Assembly (NCBI GenBank): GCA_019084245.1
Contig: JAHRFE010000026.1
Coordinates: 62,001 to 126,000, forward strand
Length of the DNA: 64,000 nucleotides
Reading direction: 5' to 3'
Source: Hoeflea sp.
GTDB taxonomy: Bacteria; Pseudomonadota; Alphaproteobacteria; Rhizobiales; Rhizobiaceae
In this document: piece by piece, positions 16,928 to 25,192 of the stretch
How positions within the stretch are numbered: position 1 is the first letter of the stretch
Layout: the number at the start of each line of letters is the position of its first letter
Made by a program: the position numbers and the translations under genes
Notes under the pieces: generated by a model
Told to the model about the DNA's origin: nothing
The model's database searches: none
The model's input: the letters and a program-made list of their open reading frames with translations, nothing else

Positions 16928-17662
16928 TCAGAAAAACAGCCGCCACAGCAGCGGCAGCAGAATGGCGGTCGCCAGCGCATTCAGCCCCATCGCGAGGCCG
17001 GAGAACGCGCCGGCGAGTTCGCTGGTCTCCAGTGCCCGCGCCGTGCCGATGCCGTGGCTCGCCGTGCCCATGGCGAGGCCGCGGGCGCGCCCGTCCCTAA
17101 CCCCGATCAGCGTGAGGAGCGGCGGGCCGAGGACGGCGCCCAGGATGCCGGTGAGGATTACCATCACGGCGGTGAGCGAGGGCAGGCCGCCCAGTTGCTC
17201 GGTAATCCCCATGGCGACCGGCGCGGTCACCGATTTGGGCGCCAGCGACATCAGCGTCTCGCGACTTGCGCCCATCAACCAGCCGAGGAGGACCGCGGTT
17301 GCCATCGCCGTCAGCGAACCGCAAATGAGGCTTGCGATCAATGCAAGGGCCGAACGGCGGACGCGGTCGAATTGGCGGTAGAGCGGGATCGCCAGCGCCA
17401 CGGTGGCGGGACCGAGCAGGAAATGCACGAACTGCGCGCCTTCGAAATAGGTCTCGTACGTCGTGCCGCTCAGCGTCAGCAACCCGACCATGAGGATCAC
17501 GGCGGTGAGAACCGGATTGAGGAACGGCTTGTGGCCGGAGCGGGTGTAGAGCCATGTTCCGGCCTGGAACGCCGCCAGCGTCAGCGTCAGAAACAGCAGC
17601 GGACTGGCGCTGAGATAGACCCAGATGTCCGAGATGTCAGCCATGGGGGTGATATCAGTCAT
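16928..17662 (-). CDS. lrgB: LrgB/CidB family membrane protein
   Basis: The 244-residue integral membrane protein has about seven hydrophobic helices and the LrgB signatures SLAPKSVTAPVAMGI and GTASHGIGTARALE. In Staphylococcus LrgAB modulates murein hydrolase activity and cell death; in other bacteria the family includes glycolate, pyruvate or other organic-acid exporters. The start at 17662 overlaps the end of lrgA by eight bases, and GGAGAG precedes it; a second ATG at 17644 has no ribosome site. Confidence 0.9.
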   Translation of the reverse strand: MTDITPMADISDIWVYLSASPLLFLTLTLAAFQAGTWLYTRSGHKPFLNPVLTAVILMVGLLTLSGTTYETYFEGAQFVHFLLGPATVALAIPLYRQFDRVRRSALALIASLICGSLTAMATAVLLGWLMGASRETLMSLAPKSVTAPVAMGITEQLGGLPSLTAVMVILTGILGAVLGPPLLTLIGVRDGRARGLAMGTASHGIGTARALETSELAGAFSGLAMGLNALATAILLPLLWRLFF

Positions 17663-18023
17663 GGCCGGGGTCTCTCCGGTCGCCGGCCTGAGGGCGCGCG
17701 AGCCGGCTCATCATCAGTCCGGTGACGGCGATGGTGGCAAGCGTCGAACCGACAACCGCCACCGAGATCGGCAACCAGTCCTGGCCGATGAGCCCCAGAT
17801 GCGCCATGATTCCGACGCCGGCGGGCACGAACAGCAGCGCCAGGTGTCTCAGCAGCCCATCCGCCACGACGCCGATGTCGTCCGGCACTTTGCCCTTGAG
17901 AGCGAGAAGCGCGAACAGGATCACCATGCCGGCCACCGGGCCCGGAACCGGCAGGCCGAGGAAGCGGGTGATCAGTTCGCCGGCCAGCTGGCAGGTCAGG
18001 ATCAGGGTGAGGGCGGAGAGCAT
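17655..18023 (-). CDS. lrgA: LrgA/CidA family holin-like protein
   Basis: The 122-residue small membrane protein has four hydrophobic segments and the LrgA core GLPVPGPVAGMVILFALLAL and FVPAGVGIMAHL. It is the usual partner of LrgB, encoded just downstream and translationally overlapping, and both probably act at the cytoplasmic membrane. AGGTG stands upstream of the ATG at 18023. The open frame continues further upstream, but that part does not look like the family. Confidence 0.9.
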   Translation of the reverse strand: MLSALTLILTCQLAGELITRFLGLPVPGPVAGMVILFALLALKGKVPDDIGVVADGLLRHLALLFVPAGVGIMAHLGLIGQDWLPISVAVVGSTLATIAVTGLMMSRLARPQAGDRRDPGHD

Positions 18024-18508
18024 GGGACACCTGTCGCATGAGAGAGGTCGGGTGAGGCGAGTGTGGCTGATTCCCGGGGCCCGCCCCAGAGGTTTCGCAA
18101 CCCCGCCCGCCAGCACCGCGCGATCCCGCCCGCAGCAGCAGTCTGGCCACCGTGGCGCAAAAGCCGCAGCGCGGCAGCTTTCGGGTTGCGGAGGCGGGAA
18201 ACGGCTCCCCTCCAATCGGGCCATTTGCTAGGGAAGATCTCGGACGCAGTGCTCCTCGAGGTTGATTTTGCCTAAGTAATCGCCGGTCTCAATCCAGTTT
18301 CACCCGCAATGCCGGCCAGCGCCCTGCTGCCGGCGATTCATGTTGTTCACCGGGTGGTGGCAAGAGACCGGCTTGGCATTGTTTCCTGTGCCCTGTGCAG
18401 ATCCGCTGTCTCCAGCACTTTCCGCCGCCCACACCTCGCCACGCCGCGCCCGCATGGGCTTTCTTTTGCACCCTCCTGGTGGACTTCCGAACGGAAGGCC
18501 ACATCACC
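18024..18508. other. Long non-coding gap between lrgA and the DUF1062 gene
   Basis: These 485 bases separate two divergent genes. I see no convincing protein, tRNA or known riboswitch on either strand. Short open frames cross it but have no family likeness and no ribosome sites. It must hold both promoters; a GC-rich half (18040-18230) and a less GC-rich half (18230-18450) can be told apart. Confidence 0.5.
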
Positions 18509-19138
18509 ATGTGCAAGACGCTTCGGGTCCGCTGGCCCCTCATTCCGAAGACTGCTCCCCAGCCCTGGATCACCTGCAGCGGCTGCGGCGGGCTCAGACC
18601 CTTCCGCTGCAGCGGCAGGATCCGGCTCAACGCCAACGGCCGCAGGCTCGATGCCTGGCTCATCTACAAGTGCGTGAATTGCGACAGGACCTGGAACCGG
18701 CCGGTGTTCGAGCGACGCAATGTCCGCGACATCGATCCGGCTGTCATGGAGGCGCTGCAGAGCAACGATCCGGACTGGATCCGCGCCGAATCGTTCAACA
18801 TCGAGGCGCTGCGGCGCAAGTCGAAGCGGATCGACGCGTTCTCCGAAGTCGAGATCGGCAAGGCGATCGTGGACGAGGCGCCCGGCTGGACGCGCCTTGC
18901 GATCGAGCTCGCGGCGCCGTGGCCGGTCGACCTGCGGCTTGATCGACTCCTCGCCGCCGAACTCAAGCTCCCGCGGGCGCGTCTCACGGCGCTCTATGAG
19001 AGCGGCGGGATCCGGACAGAGCCCGACGGCATCCTGCGGCGGCGGATCAGGAGCGGCACGGTCGTGTTGATCGACTTCTTCGCAGGGGAAGAGCGAATGG
19101 CCCTGTGGCGCGGGTTGGTCGTGGGGGATGGGGCCTAG
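18509..19138 (+). CDS. DUF1062 domain protein
   Basis: A 209-residue protein starts MCKTLRVRWPLIPKTAPQPW and has a zinc-ribbon-like pair of CxxC motifs: CSGCGG near residue 22 and CVNCDRTW near residue 53. This arrangement, with NANGRRLDAWLIYKC between them, is the DUF1062 family, whose function is unknown. The C-terminal half is helical and charged, with a part that resembles an S4-like RNA-binding module (RLDRLLAAELKLPRARLTALYESG). The start at 18509 is chosen on family likeness; GGAAGG lies some way upstream. Confidence 0.85.
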   Translation: MCKTLRVRWPLIPKTAPQPWITCSGCGGLRPFRCSGRIRLNANGRRLDAWLIYKCVNCDRTWNRPVFERRNVRDIDPAVMEALQSNDPDWIRAESFNIEALRRKSKRIDAFSEVEIGKAIVDEAPGWTRLAIELAAPWPVDLRLDRLLAAELKLPRARLTALYESGGIRTEPDGILRRRIRSGTVVLIDFFAGEERMALWRGLVVGDGA

Positions 19139-19142
19139 CCTC

Positions 19143-19174
19143 TCCTGAAGGCCCGGCTTGCCGGGCCTTCAGGA
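19143..19174. terminator. Strong bidirectional hairpin terminator
   Basis: A perfect 15-base inverted repeat, TCCTGAAGGCCCGGC at 19143-19157 and its complement at 19160-19174, folds into a very stable hairpin with a tiny loop. It lies between the converging DUF1062 and YqaA-like genes, whose stop codons are just outside it, so it can serve both. There is no long T run on either side. Confidence 0.75.
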
Positions 19175-19182
19175 CCTGACGG

Positions 19183-19620
19183 TCAAGACAGCGCGCCGAT
19201 GCTGGCGGCGAGCACCGCATAGCGGCCGATCTTGCCGATCGAGACCAGGAGCACAAACCGCCACAGCGGCTCGCGCATGATGCCGGCGGCGAGTGTCAGC
19301 GGATCGCCGATGATCGGCACCCAGGCCAAAAGCAGCGACCAGTAGCCAAAACGCTGGTACTGCGCTTGCGCGCGGGCCAGCTGGATTTCGCTCGCCGGAA
19401 ACCATCGCCGGGTCCGGAACCGCTCGACACCGCGGCCGATCAGCCAGTTGAGCACGGAGCCCAGGATATTGCCGAGGCTCGCCACCGCCACCAGGGCCGC
19501 GACCGGCTGGCCGCCAGCCAGGATGAGCCCCGTGAGCACGGATTCCGACTGCGCCGGGATCAGCGTGGCGGCGAGGAAGGCCGCAAGGAACAGGCTGCCA
19601 TAGGCGGCAAGATCGATCAT
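19183..19620 (-). CDS. YqaA/DedA-like small membrane protein
   Basis: The 145-residue membrane protein resembles the YqaA branch of the DedA/VTT superfamily. Diagnostic parts are LAATLIPAQSESVL, LGNILGSVLNWLIGR and WVPIIGDPLTLAAGIMR with its G-D-P core. DedA-type proteins act in lipid and membrane homeostasis; the specific role of YqaA is not known. AGAGG precedes the ATG at 19620, and an upstream ATG at 19665 would only add a proline-rich tail. Confidence 0.85.
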   Translation of the reverse strand: MIDLAAYGSLFLAAFLAATLIPAQSESVLTGLILAGGQPVAALVAVASLGNILGSVLNWLIGRGVERFRTRRWFPASEIQLARAQAQYQRFGYWSLLLAWVPIIGDPLTLAAGIMREPLWRFVLLVSIGKIGRYAVLAASIGALS

Positions 19621-19722
19621 GGCGGGCGGACCTCTGTCGGACGGGCGCGGCGATGGGGCGCCCATCCTGCCTACAGGCCCCGGCCGGCGATGGGAACAGC
19701 GGCCGGGCCATGGCCCGCGGTT

Positions 19723-20136
19723 TTATCCCGGCATGTGCGCGAAGGCGGGCAGGGCGGGATCCATCCGGTCCCAGGCATGGGCGCGACTGGCATAGGTCAC
19801 CGCTTGCGGGACAAACAGGCCCGGATTGTCGAGGCTGGTGGCGGTCACCGCAAACAGCTCCGGCATGGCGACGAAGGTCAGGTAGACCGGGGTGCCGCAT
19901 CTTGGGCAGAAGGCGTGGACCTTGTCGTTGCCGCTGTCGGCGGTGATGCGCCAGGTCGAGGCCTCGCCCGTCACGGTCACCTCGGAGCAGCGGGGGAAGG
20001 TCAGGTAGGACCCGTGTCCGGTGCCGCTTCGCCGCTGGCAGTCCCGGCACTGGCAATGGTTCTGGAAGACAGGCGTGGCCTGGGTTTCATAGCGGATCGC
20101 GCCGCAGGCGCAGCCACCGCTGTAGGTCTTGCTCAT
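19723..20136 (-). CDS. GFA/CENP-V family zinc protein (second copy)
   Basis: This 137-residue member of the GFA fold has cysteines at 9, 11, 28, 30, 33, 77 and 80, nearly the same spacing as the protein at 3619-4035, but its sequence is clearly different, so the two are old paralogues. Function is unknown. GGGAG seven bases before the ATG at 20136 supports the start. The gene lies 103 bases from the YqaA gene start and 108 bases from the oxidoreductase stop, on the same strand. Confidence 0.85.
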   Translation of the reverse strand: MSKTYSGGCACGAIRYETQATPVFQNHCQCRDCQRRSGTGHGSYLTFPRCSEVTVTGEASTWRITADSGNDKVHAFCPRCGTPVYLTFVAMPELFAVTATSLDNPGLFVPQAVTYASRAHAWDRMDPALPAFAHMPG

Positions 20137-20244
20137 GATCATTCTCCCTTTGGCAGGCGTTGAAATTCGGCCCCGCTGAACCGGGCCGGACGGCATGGCG
20201 AAGACCTCCGGGCGGGGATGGGGCGTACAGGCAGGGTCCTGGTT

Positions 20245-21006
20245 TCAGAGGGGATTGAGCGACCGGCTCAGGGCGATGACATCGGCATGAATGTCGGCAT
20301 AGGCGGGCTTGCCGGCAAAGAGGGTCACATATTTCTCCCGCCATTCGGTGTCGCGGATGGTCTCGGCCCTGCCTTTGACTGCAGCCTTGATGCCTTCGAG
20401 CGTCCTGGCTGCGCCATAGTCGCAGCAATAGGCGGGTGTTGAAGGCTGCTGACGCCAGGACTCGTCCAGCGTGCCGGCATCGACAGGATCAAATCCGGTT
20501 TCATTGACCAGATCCATGACGATCCGCTTGCCCCGGGCGTCGTCGCCCGCCACGGGGAGGGCCAGCCGGTCCGGGGCGCCTTCGGGCCTTCCGAATTCTG
20601 ACAGGGCGTAAGACATGATGCTGTTGAACGCCTTGAAGACGGGACGCCCGAGTTGCCGTGACACCCATACGCTTTCCGGCATGCCGGCATCGATTTCCCC
20701 GATGCGGGGGTCGCGGACATCGGGGTAATAATTCGCGGTGTCGATGATCACCAGATCCGCCGGCGCCCGGTGGAAGAGGTCGTTCGGCAGGCTCGCCACG
20801 GCCGGAAACGGCATGGACAGGAGCACGATCTCCGCCCCCTCCACGGCGCCGCGGATATCGACTGCGATGGCTCCGATTTCCTCCGCGAATGGTCTGGCTG
20901 CCTCGGGCCCGCGCGAATTGGCGACCCGGACGCTGTGTCCGTTCCGGCTCCATCGGGCGGCCAGCGTTCCGCCGATCTCGCCGATGCCGATAATCCCGAT
21001 CTTCAT
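20245..21006 (-). CDS. NADPH-dependent F420-reductase-like oxidoreductase
   Basis: The 253-residue protein has an N-terminal Rossmann fold (MKIGIIGIGEIGGTLA, then the NSRGPE loop preferring NADP) as in F420:NADP oxidoreductase-like proteins (COG2085). It also has LLSMPFPAV and DTANYYP, and a C-terminal helical part. Its substrate is unknown; organisms of this class generally lack F420, so another acceptor is likely. It starts four bases after the SRPBCC gene stop, making an arsR-SRPBCC-oxidoreductase operon. Confidence 0.82.
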   Translation of the reverse strand: MKIGIIGIGEIGGTLAARWSRNGHSVRVANSRGPEAARPFAEEIGAIAVDIRGAVEGAEIVLLSMPFPAVASLPNDLFHRAPADLVIIDTANYYPDVRDPRIGEIDAGMPESVWVSRQLGRPVFKAFNSIMSYALSEFGRPEGAPDRLALPVAGDDARGKRIVMDLVNETGFDPVDAGTLDESWRQQPSTPAYCCDYGAARTLEGIKAAVKGRAETIRDTEWREKYVTLFAGKPAYADIHADVIALSRSLNPL

Positions 21007-21010
21007 GGCT

Positions 21011-21478
21011 TCACCCTGCCGCTTTGGGCTTGGCGAAGACGTCGATCGGCGTGCCGGTTTCCAGGAATGATTTGAGGCTTGACAGCACAGCGGGCCAGCC
21101 CTGGCTTATGCCGGTGGCCATGCCGCTGCCGGCCACAAGGTCGTCATGGCTGACGGTCAGACGGACCATGTCGTCGTATTCGACGATCTCGAACGTCACC
21201 CGGCTGTGGGCGTCCGGATCGGCAGCCTGGGAGGCGTTGGCCCAGCTGATGACCAGACGGGATGGCGGCGAGATCTCGATGACCTCGCCCACCAGTTCGA
21301 CCGTGCGGTCGTCATTGGCGCGGACATGCTGCCATTTCGATCCCGGCTTCCAGTCGGACACATTCTCATGGCCCCAATAGCGCTTTGCGATGTCCGGCCT
21401 GGTGATGGCCTCGAACACTTTTTCGGGCGTCGAGCGGATATAGGTCACGTAGACAAAGCTGGTCATTTGCCTTTGCAT
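21011..21478 (-). CDS. SRPBCC/AHSA1 family protein
   Basis: The 155-residue protein belongs to the START-like SRPBCC superfamily (AHSA1/YndB type), with YVTYIRSTPEKVFEAITRPDIAKRYWG at the N terminus and GWPAVLSSLKSFLETG at the C terminus, both very typical. Such proteins bind small hydrophobic ligands and are often encoded directly after an ArsR regulator. AAGGAG six bases before the ATG at 21478, inside the end of arsR, shows coupling; only one base separates the arsR stop from this start. Confidence 0.9.
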   Translation of the reverse strand: MQRQMTSFVYVTYIRSTPEKVFEAITRPDIAKRYWGHENVSDWKPGSKWQHVRANDDRTVELVGEVIEISPPSRLVISWANASQAADPDAHSRVTFEIVEYDDMVRLTVSHDDLVAGSGMATGISQGWPAVLSSLKSFLETGTPIDVFAKPKAAG

Positions 21479-21479
21479 G

Positions 21480-21812
21480 TCAGTCTCCTTCAAGTTCCTG
21501 TTTGAGATCGTGCAGCAGGGTGAGCCGCTGCAGTTCGAATTTTTTGACCCAGCGCTCGTAGACCTCGTGCAGAGGCACCGGGTTGATGAAATGCAGCTTC
21601 ACCCGGCCGCGCCGGACCGTGCTGACCAGGTTGGCCTCCTCCAGGATCCCCAGATGCTGAGTGACCGATTGCCGGGCCATATCCAGGCCTTCGCAGAGCT
21701 CACCGAGCGACTGTCCGTTCCTCTCGCACAGAAGGTCGAGCAGCAGTCTGCGGGTCGGGTCGCCCAGCGCCTTGAACACCTTGTCGGCGTCGTCCGTCTG
21801 TCTTGTTGTCAT
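21480..21812 (-). CDS. ArsR family transcriptional regulator
   Basis: The 110-residue winged-helix protein has the motif FKALGDPTRRLLLDLL and recognition helix MARQSVTQHLGILEEANLV. It lacks the cysteine pairs of metal-sensing ArsR proteins and belongs to the subgroup paired with SRPBCC proteins, so the signal is probably organic. The ATG at 21812 lies eleven bases after a perfect palindrome on the transcribed side, so autoregulation is likely. An in-frame ATG at 21842, inside that palindrome, is the alternative start and has no ribosome site. Confidence 0.88.
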   Translation of the reverse strand: MTTRQTDDADKVFKALGDPTRRLLLDLLCERNGQSLGELCEGLDMARQSVTQHLGILEEANLVSTVRRGRVKLHFINPVPLHEVYERWVKKFELQRLTLLHDLKQELEGD

Positions 21813-21822
21813 GAGGAGTAAT

Positions 21823-21842
21823 ATGCAGGCATTTACCTGCAT
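21823..21842. promoter_or_regulatory. Candidate ArsR operator
   Basis: ATGCAGG-CATTTA-CCTGCAT is a perfect inverted repeat with 7-base arms and 6 bases between, ending ten bases upstream of the arsR start. Its position means that repressor binding would block transcription of the whole arsR-SRPBCC-oxidoreductase operon. Confidence 0.65.
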
Positions 21843-21995
21843 GTCAAGCGGAACACATCCAGCCACCCGGAGTTTTTTTGGCAGGATAGTCCCATCGATT
21901 GCGCCAGGGTGCCCGTGCGGATTCTGCGGAATCAAAAAAGCCACAATTATTCAATGGCCTGAGAGGGAAGGGCGGTCGCAAGTAACGCAAATTAA

Positions 21996-22029
21996 ATAGC
22001 AGGCTATCTGTTATTGCATAGCGTGCTAT
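21996..22029. promoter_or_regulatory. Twin MarR-type operators before the marR gene
   Basis: Two copies of the palindrome ATAGC-NN-GCTAT stand at 21996-22007 and 22018-22029. Their centres are 22 bases apart, two helical turns, on the same DNA face. They lie 18 to 52 bases before the marR start, as expected for autoregulation, and could also affect the divergent arsR operon. Confidence 0.7.
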
Positions 22030-22047
22030 TTATTGCTAATATCGCGC

Positions 22048-22497
22048 ATGACCTTTGATAAGACCCGTTCGGCCGGCGTTCTGGCCGGTGAGCTGGCGCG
22101 CCTTTATGGCGCCGAACTTCAAGCCCGCCTGGCGCCACTCGGGCTGCAGCCGGCGCAATTTCTTGTGCTGAGCGAATTGTGGGTTGAGGACGGCCAGACC
22201 CAGCGGGCGCTGACCGGACGGCTGGGCGTCGAGCAGGCGACCATGGCCAACACGCTTGCGCGAATGGAGCGCGACCATCTGGTCACGCGAGCACCGCATC
22301 CTGATGACCGGCGGTCGCAATTGGTGTGGCTTACCGATGCGGCGCGGGAGCTCGAGGCCGCGGCTGTTGCAGCAGTGGTCGATGTCAATCAGGGCGTTCT
22401 CGAGGGGCTGCCGGCCGCAGAACGGGAGCTGTTTTTGAGCATGCTGGGACGGGTTGTGTCAGCAATGCGGGATCCTAACTACAAACCGGAGAGGTAA
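22048..22497 (+). CDS. MarR family transcriptional regulator
   Basis: The 149-residue winged-helix protein shows the MarR layout: dimer helices, then QRALTGRLGVEQATMANTLARMERDHLVTRAPHPDDRRSQLVWLT covering the recognition helix and the wing with the conserved DDRR. The start at 22048 directly follows the twin palindromes. An EamA exporter gene lies 123 bases downstream on the same strand, a plausible target, but this is inference from position. Confidence 0.9.
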   Translation: MTFDKTRSAGVLAGELARLYGAELQARLAPLGLQPAQFLVLSELWVEDGQTQRALTGRLGVEQATMANTLARMERDHLVTRAPHPDDRRSQLVWLTDAARELEAAAVAAVVDVNQGVLEGLPAAERELFLSMLGRVVSAMRDPNYKPER

Positions 22498-22620
22498 TTC
22501 CGGATCCGGCGTCACGAAAGGGTTTCGCCATGCGGTTAAACGGAGTAGGGACGCCGGGTGGTCGTTTCATCGTACGAGTCATCGCATCACGACACTTTTA
22601 AGCCATCGGGAACCGTTTTC

Positions 22621-23529
22621 ATGGACAATATGCGCGGCATCATCCTGATGGTGCTCGGAATGGCGGGATTTGCCGCCGAGGACATGTTCATCAAGCTCGC
22701 CGCTTCGAGCTTGCCGGTGGGCCAGATTCTCGTTGTTCTCGGATTTTTTGGAGCATTGTTCTTTGCGATCTACGCCCGCCTGAACCGGACGAGCGTCGTC
22801 TCAAAGGGATTTTTTCATCCGGCGGTGATCGTGCGAAATTTGAGCGAAATGCTTGGCGGCCTGTGCTTCGTCACCGGCCTGACGCTGATCCCGCTCGCCA
22901 CGCTGACGACGATCCTGCAGGCGACGCCGCTCTTGGTGACGATGGGCGCAGCGCTGGTGCTGGGCGAGGCGGTCGGCTGGCGGCGGTGGACCGCCATCCT
23001 GATCGGCTTCGGTGGCGTGCTGCTGGTCATCCGCCCGGGGTTTGAAGGCTTTGAGCCCGCGGTTTTGTGGGGCGTTATGGCGGTGATCGGTCTGGCGATC
23101 CGCGATCTGGCCAGCCGCAAGGTTCCCAAGTCGATCTCTTCGCTGCAATTGTCGGCATGGGGCTTCTTTGCCGTCGGCGTTTCCGGCGCCGTGCTGCTTG
23201 CCTTTACCGGTGGCGCGGAAGTGCCGGATCTGCGCGCGGCGGGGTATCTCACCGGCGCGCTGGCGGTGGGTGTGGGGGCTTACTGGGCGTTGACCGAGGC
23301 CACGCGCATCGGCGAAATCGGCGTGGTCACGCCGTTCCGCTATTCGCGGCTAGTGTTTTCCACCTTCATCGGCATGCTGGTGTTCGCCGAATTCCCCGAT
23401 GGCTATACGCTCGCCGGCGCCTGCATCATCATCGCCACCGGCATCTACACGATCATGCGCGAACGCAAGCGCCGCAGGCTTGCGGCTGCAGAGCTGCGCG
23501 CCGCATCCGCCGCCGGAACCGTGCTCTGA
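22621..23529 (+). CDS. EamA family (drug/metabolite) transporter
   Basis: The 302-residue protein has ten hydrophobic helices in two EamA repeats (about residues 5-135 and 145-285), as in the DMT superfamily, which exports or imports small metabolites. Signature stretches are FAAEDMFIKL in helix 1 and LATLTTILQATPLLVTMGAALVLGE ending the first repeat. The substrate is unknown; riboflavin, amino acids or other metabolites are all found in this family. It ends in an arginine-rich tail. Confidence 0.85.
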   Translation: MDNMRGIILMVLGMAGFAAEDMFIKLAASSLPVGQILVVLGFFGALFFAIYARLNRTSVVSKGFFHPAVIVRNLSEMLGGLCFVTGLTLIPLATLTTILQATPLLVTMGAALVLGEAVGWRRWTAILIGFGGVLLVIRPGFEGFEPAVLWGVMAVIGLAIRDLASRKVPKSISSLQLSAWGFFAVGVSGAVLLAFTGGAEVPDLRAAGYLTGALAVGVGAYWALTEATRIGEIGVVTPFRYSRLVFSTFIGMLVFAEFPDGYTLAGACIIIATGIYTIMRERKRRRLAAAELRAASAAGTVL

Positions 23530-23550
23530 GGGGCAGGGCCGGCGAGAGGA

Positions 23551-25035
23551 TTATTGCCCGTAGCGGGCTTCGAGATGGGCGATGAAGAAGGCCGGGTTGA
23601 GCTCTTCGCCGGTGGCATTCTTGAGGATCTCGGGCGTCGATCCGGTCGAGGCCTTCGACCAGATATTGTCGCGCCGCCAGGCGTTGACCGCGTCGAAATC
23701 GCCTGCGGCGATCTGGGCATCGACATCCGGATTGGTCCTGGCGATCGCCGCCCATTGCTGCGCGGCCATCAGCGCGCCCAGCGTGTAGGACGGGAAATAG
23801 CCGAAGGCGCCCGACGGCCAGTGCACATCCTGCATCGGGCCGTTCTTCGGATCGTCAAGCGTGGAGATGCCAAGCGACGCCTGCATCTTTTCGTCCCAGG
23901 CTTCCGGAAGGTCCTTGACCTCAAGCCGGCCCGTCAGCAGATCCTGTTCCAGTTCATAGCGCAGGATCACATGCAGCGGGTAAGTGACCTCATCGGCGTC
24001 GACCCGGATCTTGCCGCGCTTGACCTGATGCACATGCGGCAGCAGGTCCTCGATGGTCCAGGATTCCTTAAGATGCGCATCGACCAGCGGCAGCGCGAAG
24101 CGCCAGAAGGCCGGGTTGCGGCCGATCTGCTTTTCGACGAACAGGCTCTGGCTTTCATGCAGCGACATGCCGCGGGCCTTGCCCGAGGGCCAGTGCGCCC
24201 AGTCCTTGGGCAGGTTCTGCTCATAGAGCCCGTGGCCGGTCTCGTGCAGGATGCCCATCAGCGCGGGCAGGAACTCGTCGGTGCGGTAGCGCGTGGTCAT
24301 GCGCACATCGGTGGGCACGCCGCCGCAGAAGGGGTGATCGGAGACCGACAGGCTGCCATGGTTCATGTCGAAGCCGACCGCCTGCATCAGCACCAGGCCG
24401 AGCGTCTTCTGCCGTTCAACCGGATAATCGCCCGACAGGGGTTTCAGCGGCCGCAGCGCCTGACGCTGTTCCTGCACGTCGAGCGCCCTGGGCACGAAAT
24501 CGACCAGGAATGCCTTGAGCTCGTCGAAGACCGGCGTGATGGTGGCAGTACGGTTGCCCGGGTCATATTGTTCCATCAGCGCGTCGTAGGGCGCGAGTTG
24601 GAGCGCGTCGGCGCGCAGCGCCGCTTCCTCGCGCATCATCGCAACCACGCCTTCGAGCGCCGGCTCGAAAGCCGCCCAGTCGCCGCCGGGCCGCGCCTTG
24701 CGCCACAATTGCTCGGAGCGCATCGAGGTGCGCATCCTGCGCTCGACGAAATCGGAGGGCAGGCAGGTCATGTTGATGTAGCTGCGCTCGAGTTCGCCCA
24801 CCGCGATCTTCTGCTCTTCGGTCAGATCCTCGGACTTTGCAGCCTCGATCCAGTCACGCACCTTCGGGTCGGTCGCCTGGCGGTGATACATGCCCGACAG
24901 CGACGCCATCGCTTCGGCCCGGGCTTCGCCGCCGCCCGGCGCCATGTTGGTCGCCTCGTCGGTGCCGAGGATCGACAGCGCATGGTCAAGCGCGCCCAGC
25001 GCGCGGCAATGATCGTCTAGCTTGGCAAAGGACAT
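23551..25035 (-). CDS. Metallocarboxypeptidase Taq, peptidase family M32
   Basis: The 494-residue cytoplasmic zinc carboxypeptidase has the family M32 active site HETGH (in ILHETGHGLYEQ), followed by the third-ligand region SLHESQSLFVEKQIGR. The C-terminal DVHWPSGAFGYFPSYTLGA is also diagnostic. These enzymes remove C-terminal residues of broad type. The start at 25035 (MSFAKLDDHC) has GGAG eight bases upstream; a start ten codons earlier is less typical. It converges with the EamA gene across 21 bases. Confidence 0.94.
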   Translation of the reverse strand: MSFAKLDDHCRALGALDHALSILGTDEATNMAPGGGEARAEAMASLSGMYHRQATDPKVRDWIEAAKSEDLTEEQKIAVGELERSYINMTCLPSDFVERRMRTSMRSEQLWRKARPGGDWAAFEPALEGVVAMMREEAALRADALQLAPYDALMEQYDPGNRTATITPVFDELKAFLVDFVPRALDVQEQRQALRPLKPLSGDYPVERQKTLGLVLMQAVGFDMNHGSLSVSDHPFCGGVPTDVRMTTRYRTDEFLPALMGILHETGHGLYEQNLPKDWAHWPSGKARGMSLHESQSLFVEKQIGRNPAFWRFALPLVDAHLKESWTIEDLLPHVHQVKRGKIRVDADEVTYPLHVILRYELEQDLLTGRLEVKDLPEAWDEKMQASLGISTLDDPKNGPMQDVHWPSGAFGYFPSYTLGALMAAQQWAAIARTNPDVDAQIAAGDFDAVNAWRRDNIWSKASTGSTPEILKNATGEELNPAFFIAHLEARYGQ

Positions 25036-25192
25036 GCGGGGAACTCCGGGGATGTGGACAGGCACCGGAGATAGGCCAAGCCGTCAGGGCCTGCAAGGGC
25101 GAAGCGGCGCGGGTGGCCGCGCGTGTCGCGACAGGTTGAAACGGCTGAGACCAGGTTAAAGCCGGGTCCAGGCGCGACTCGGTACGTCCTGG

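Noticed and set aside
18024-18508. Possible cobalamin or other riboswitch in the gap
   Set aside because: Neither strand has the conserved box sequences of the classes I know.
23554-25020. A 488-codon open frame on the plus strand
   Set aside because: It is antisense to the M32 carboxypeptidase with its HETGH site.
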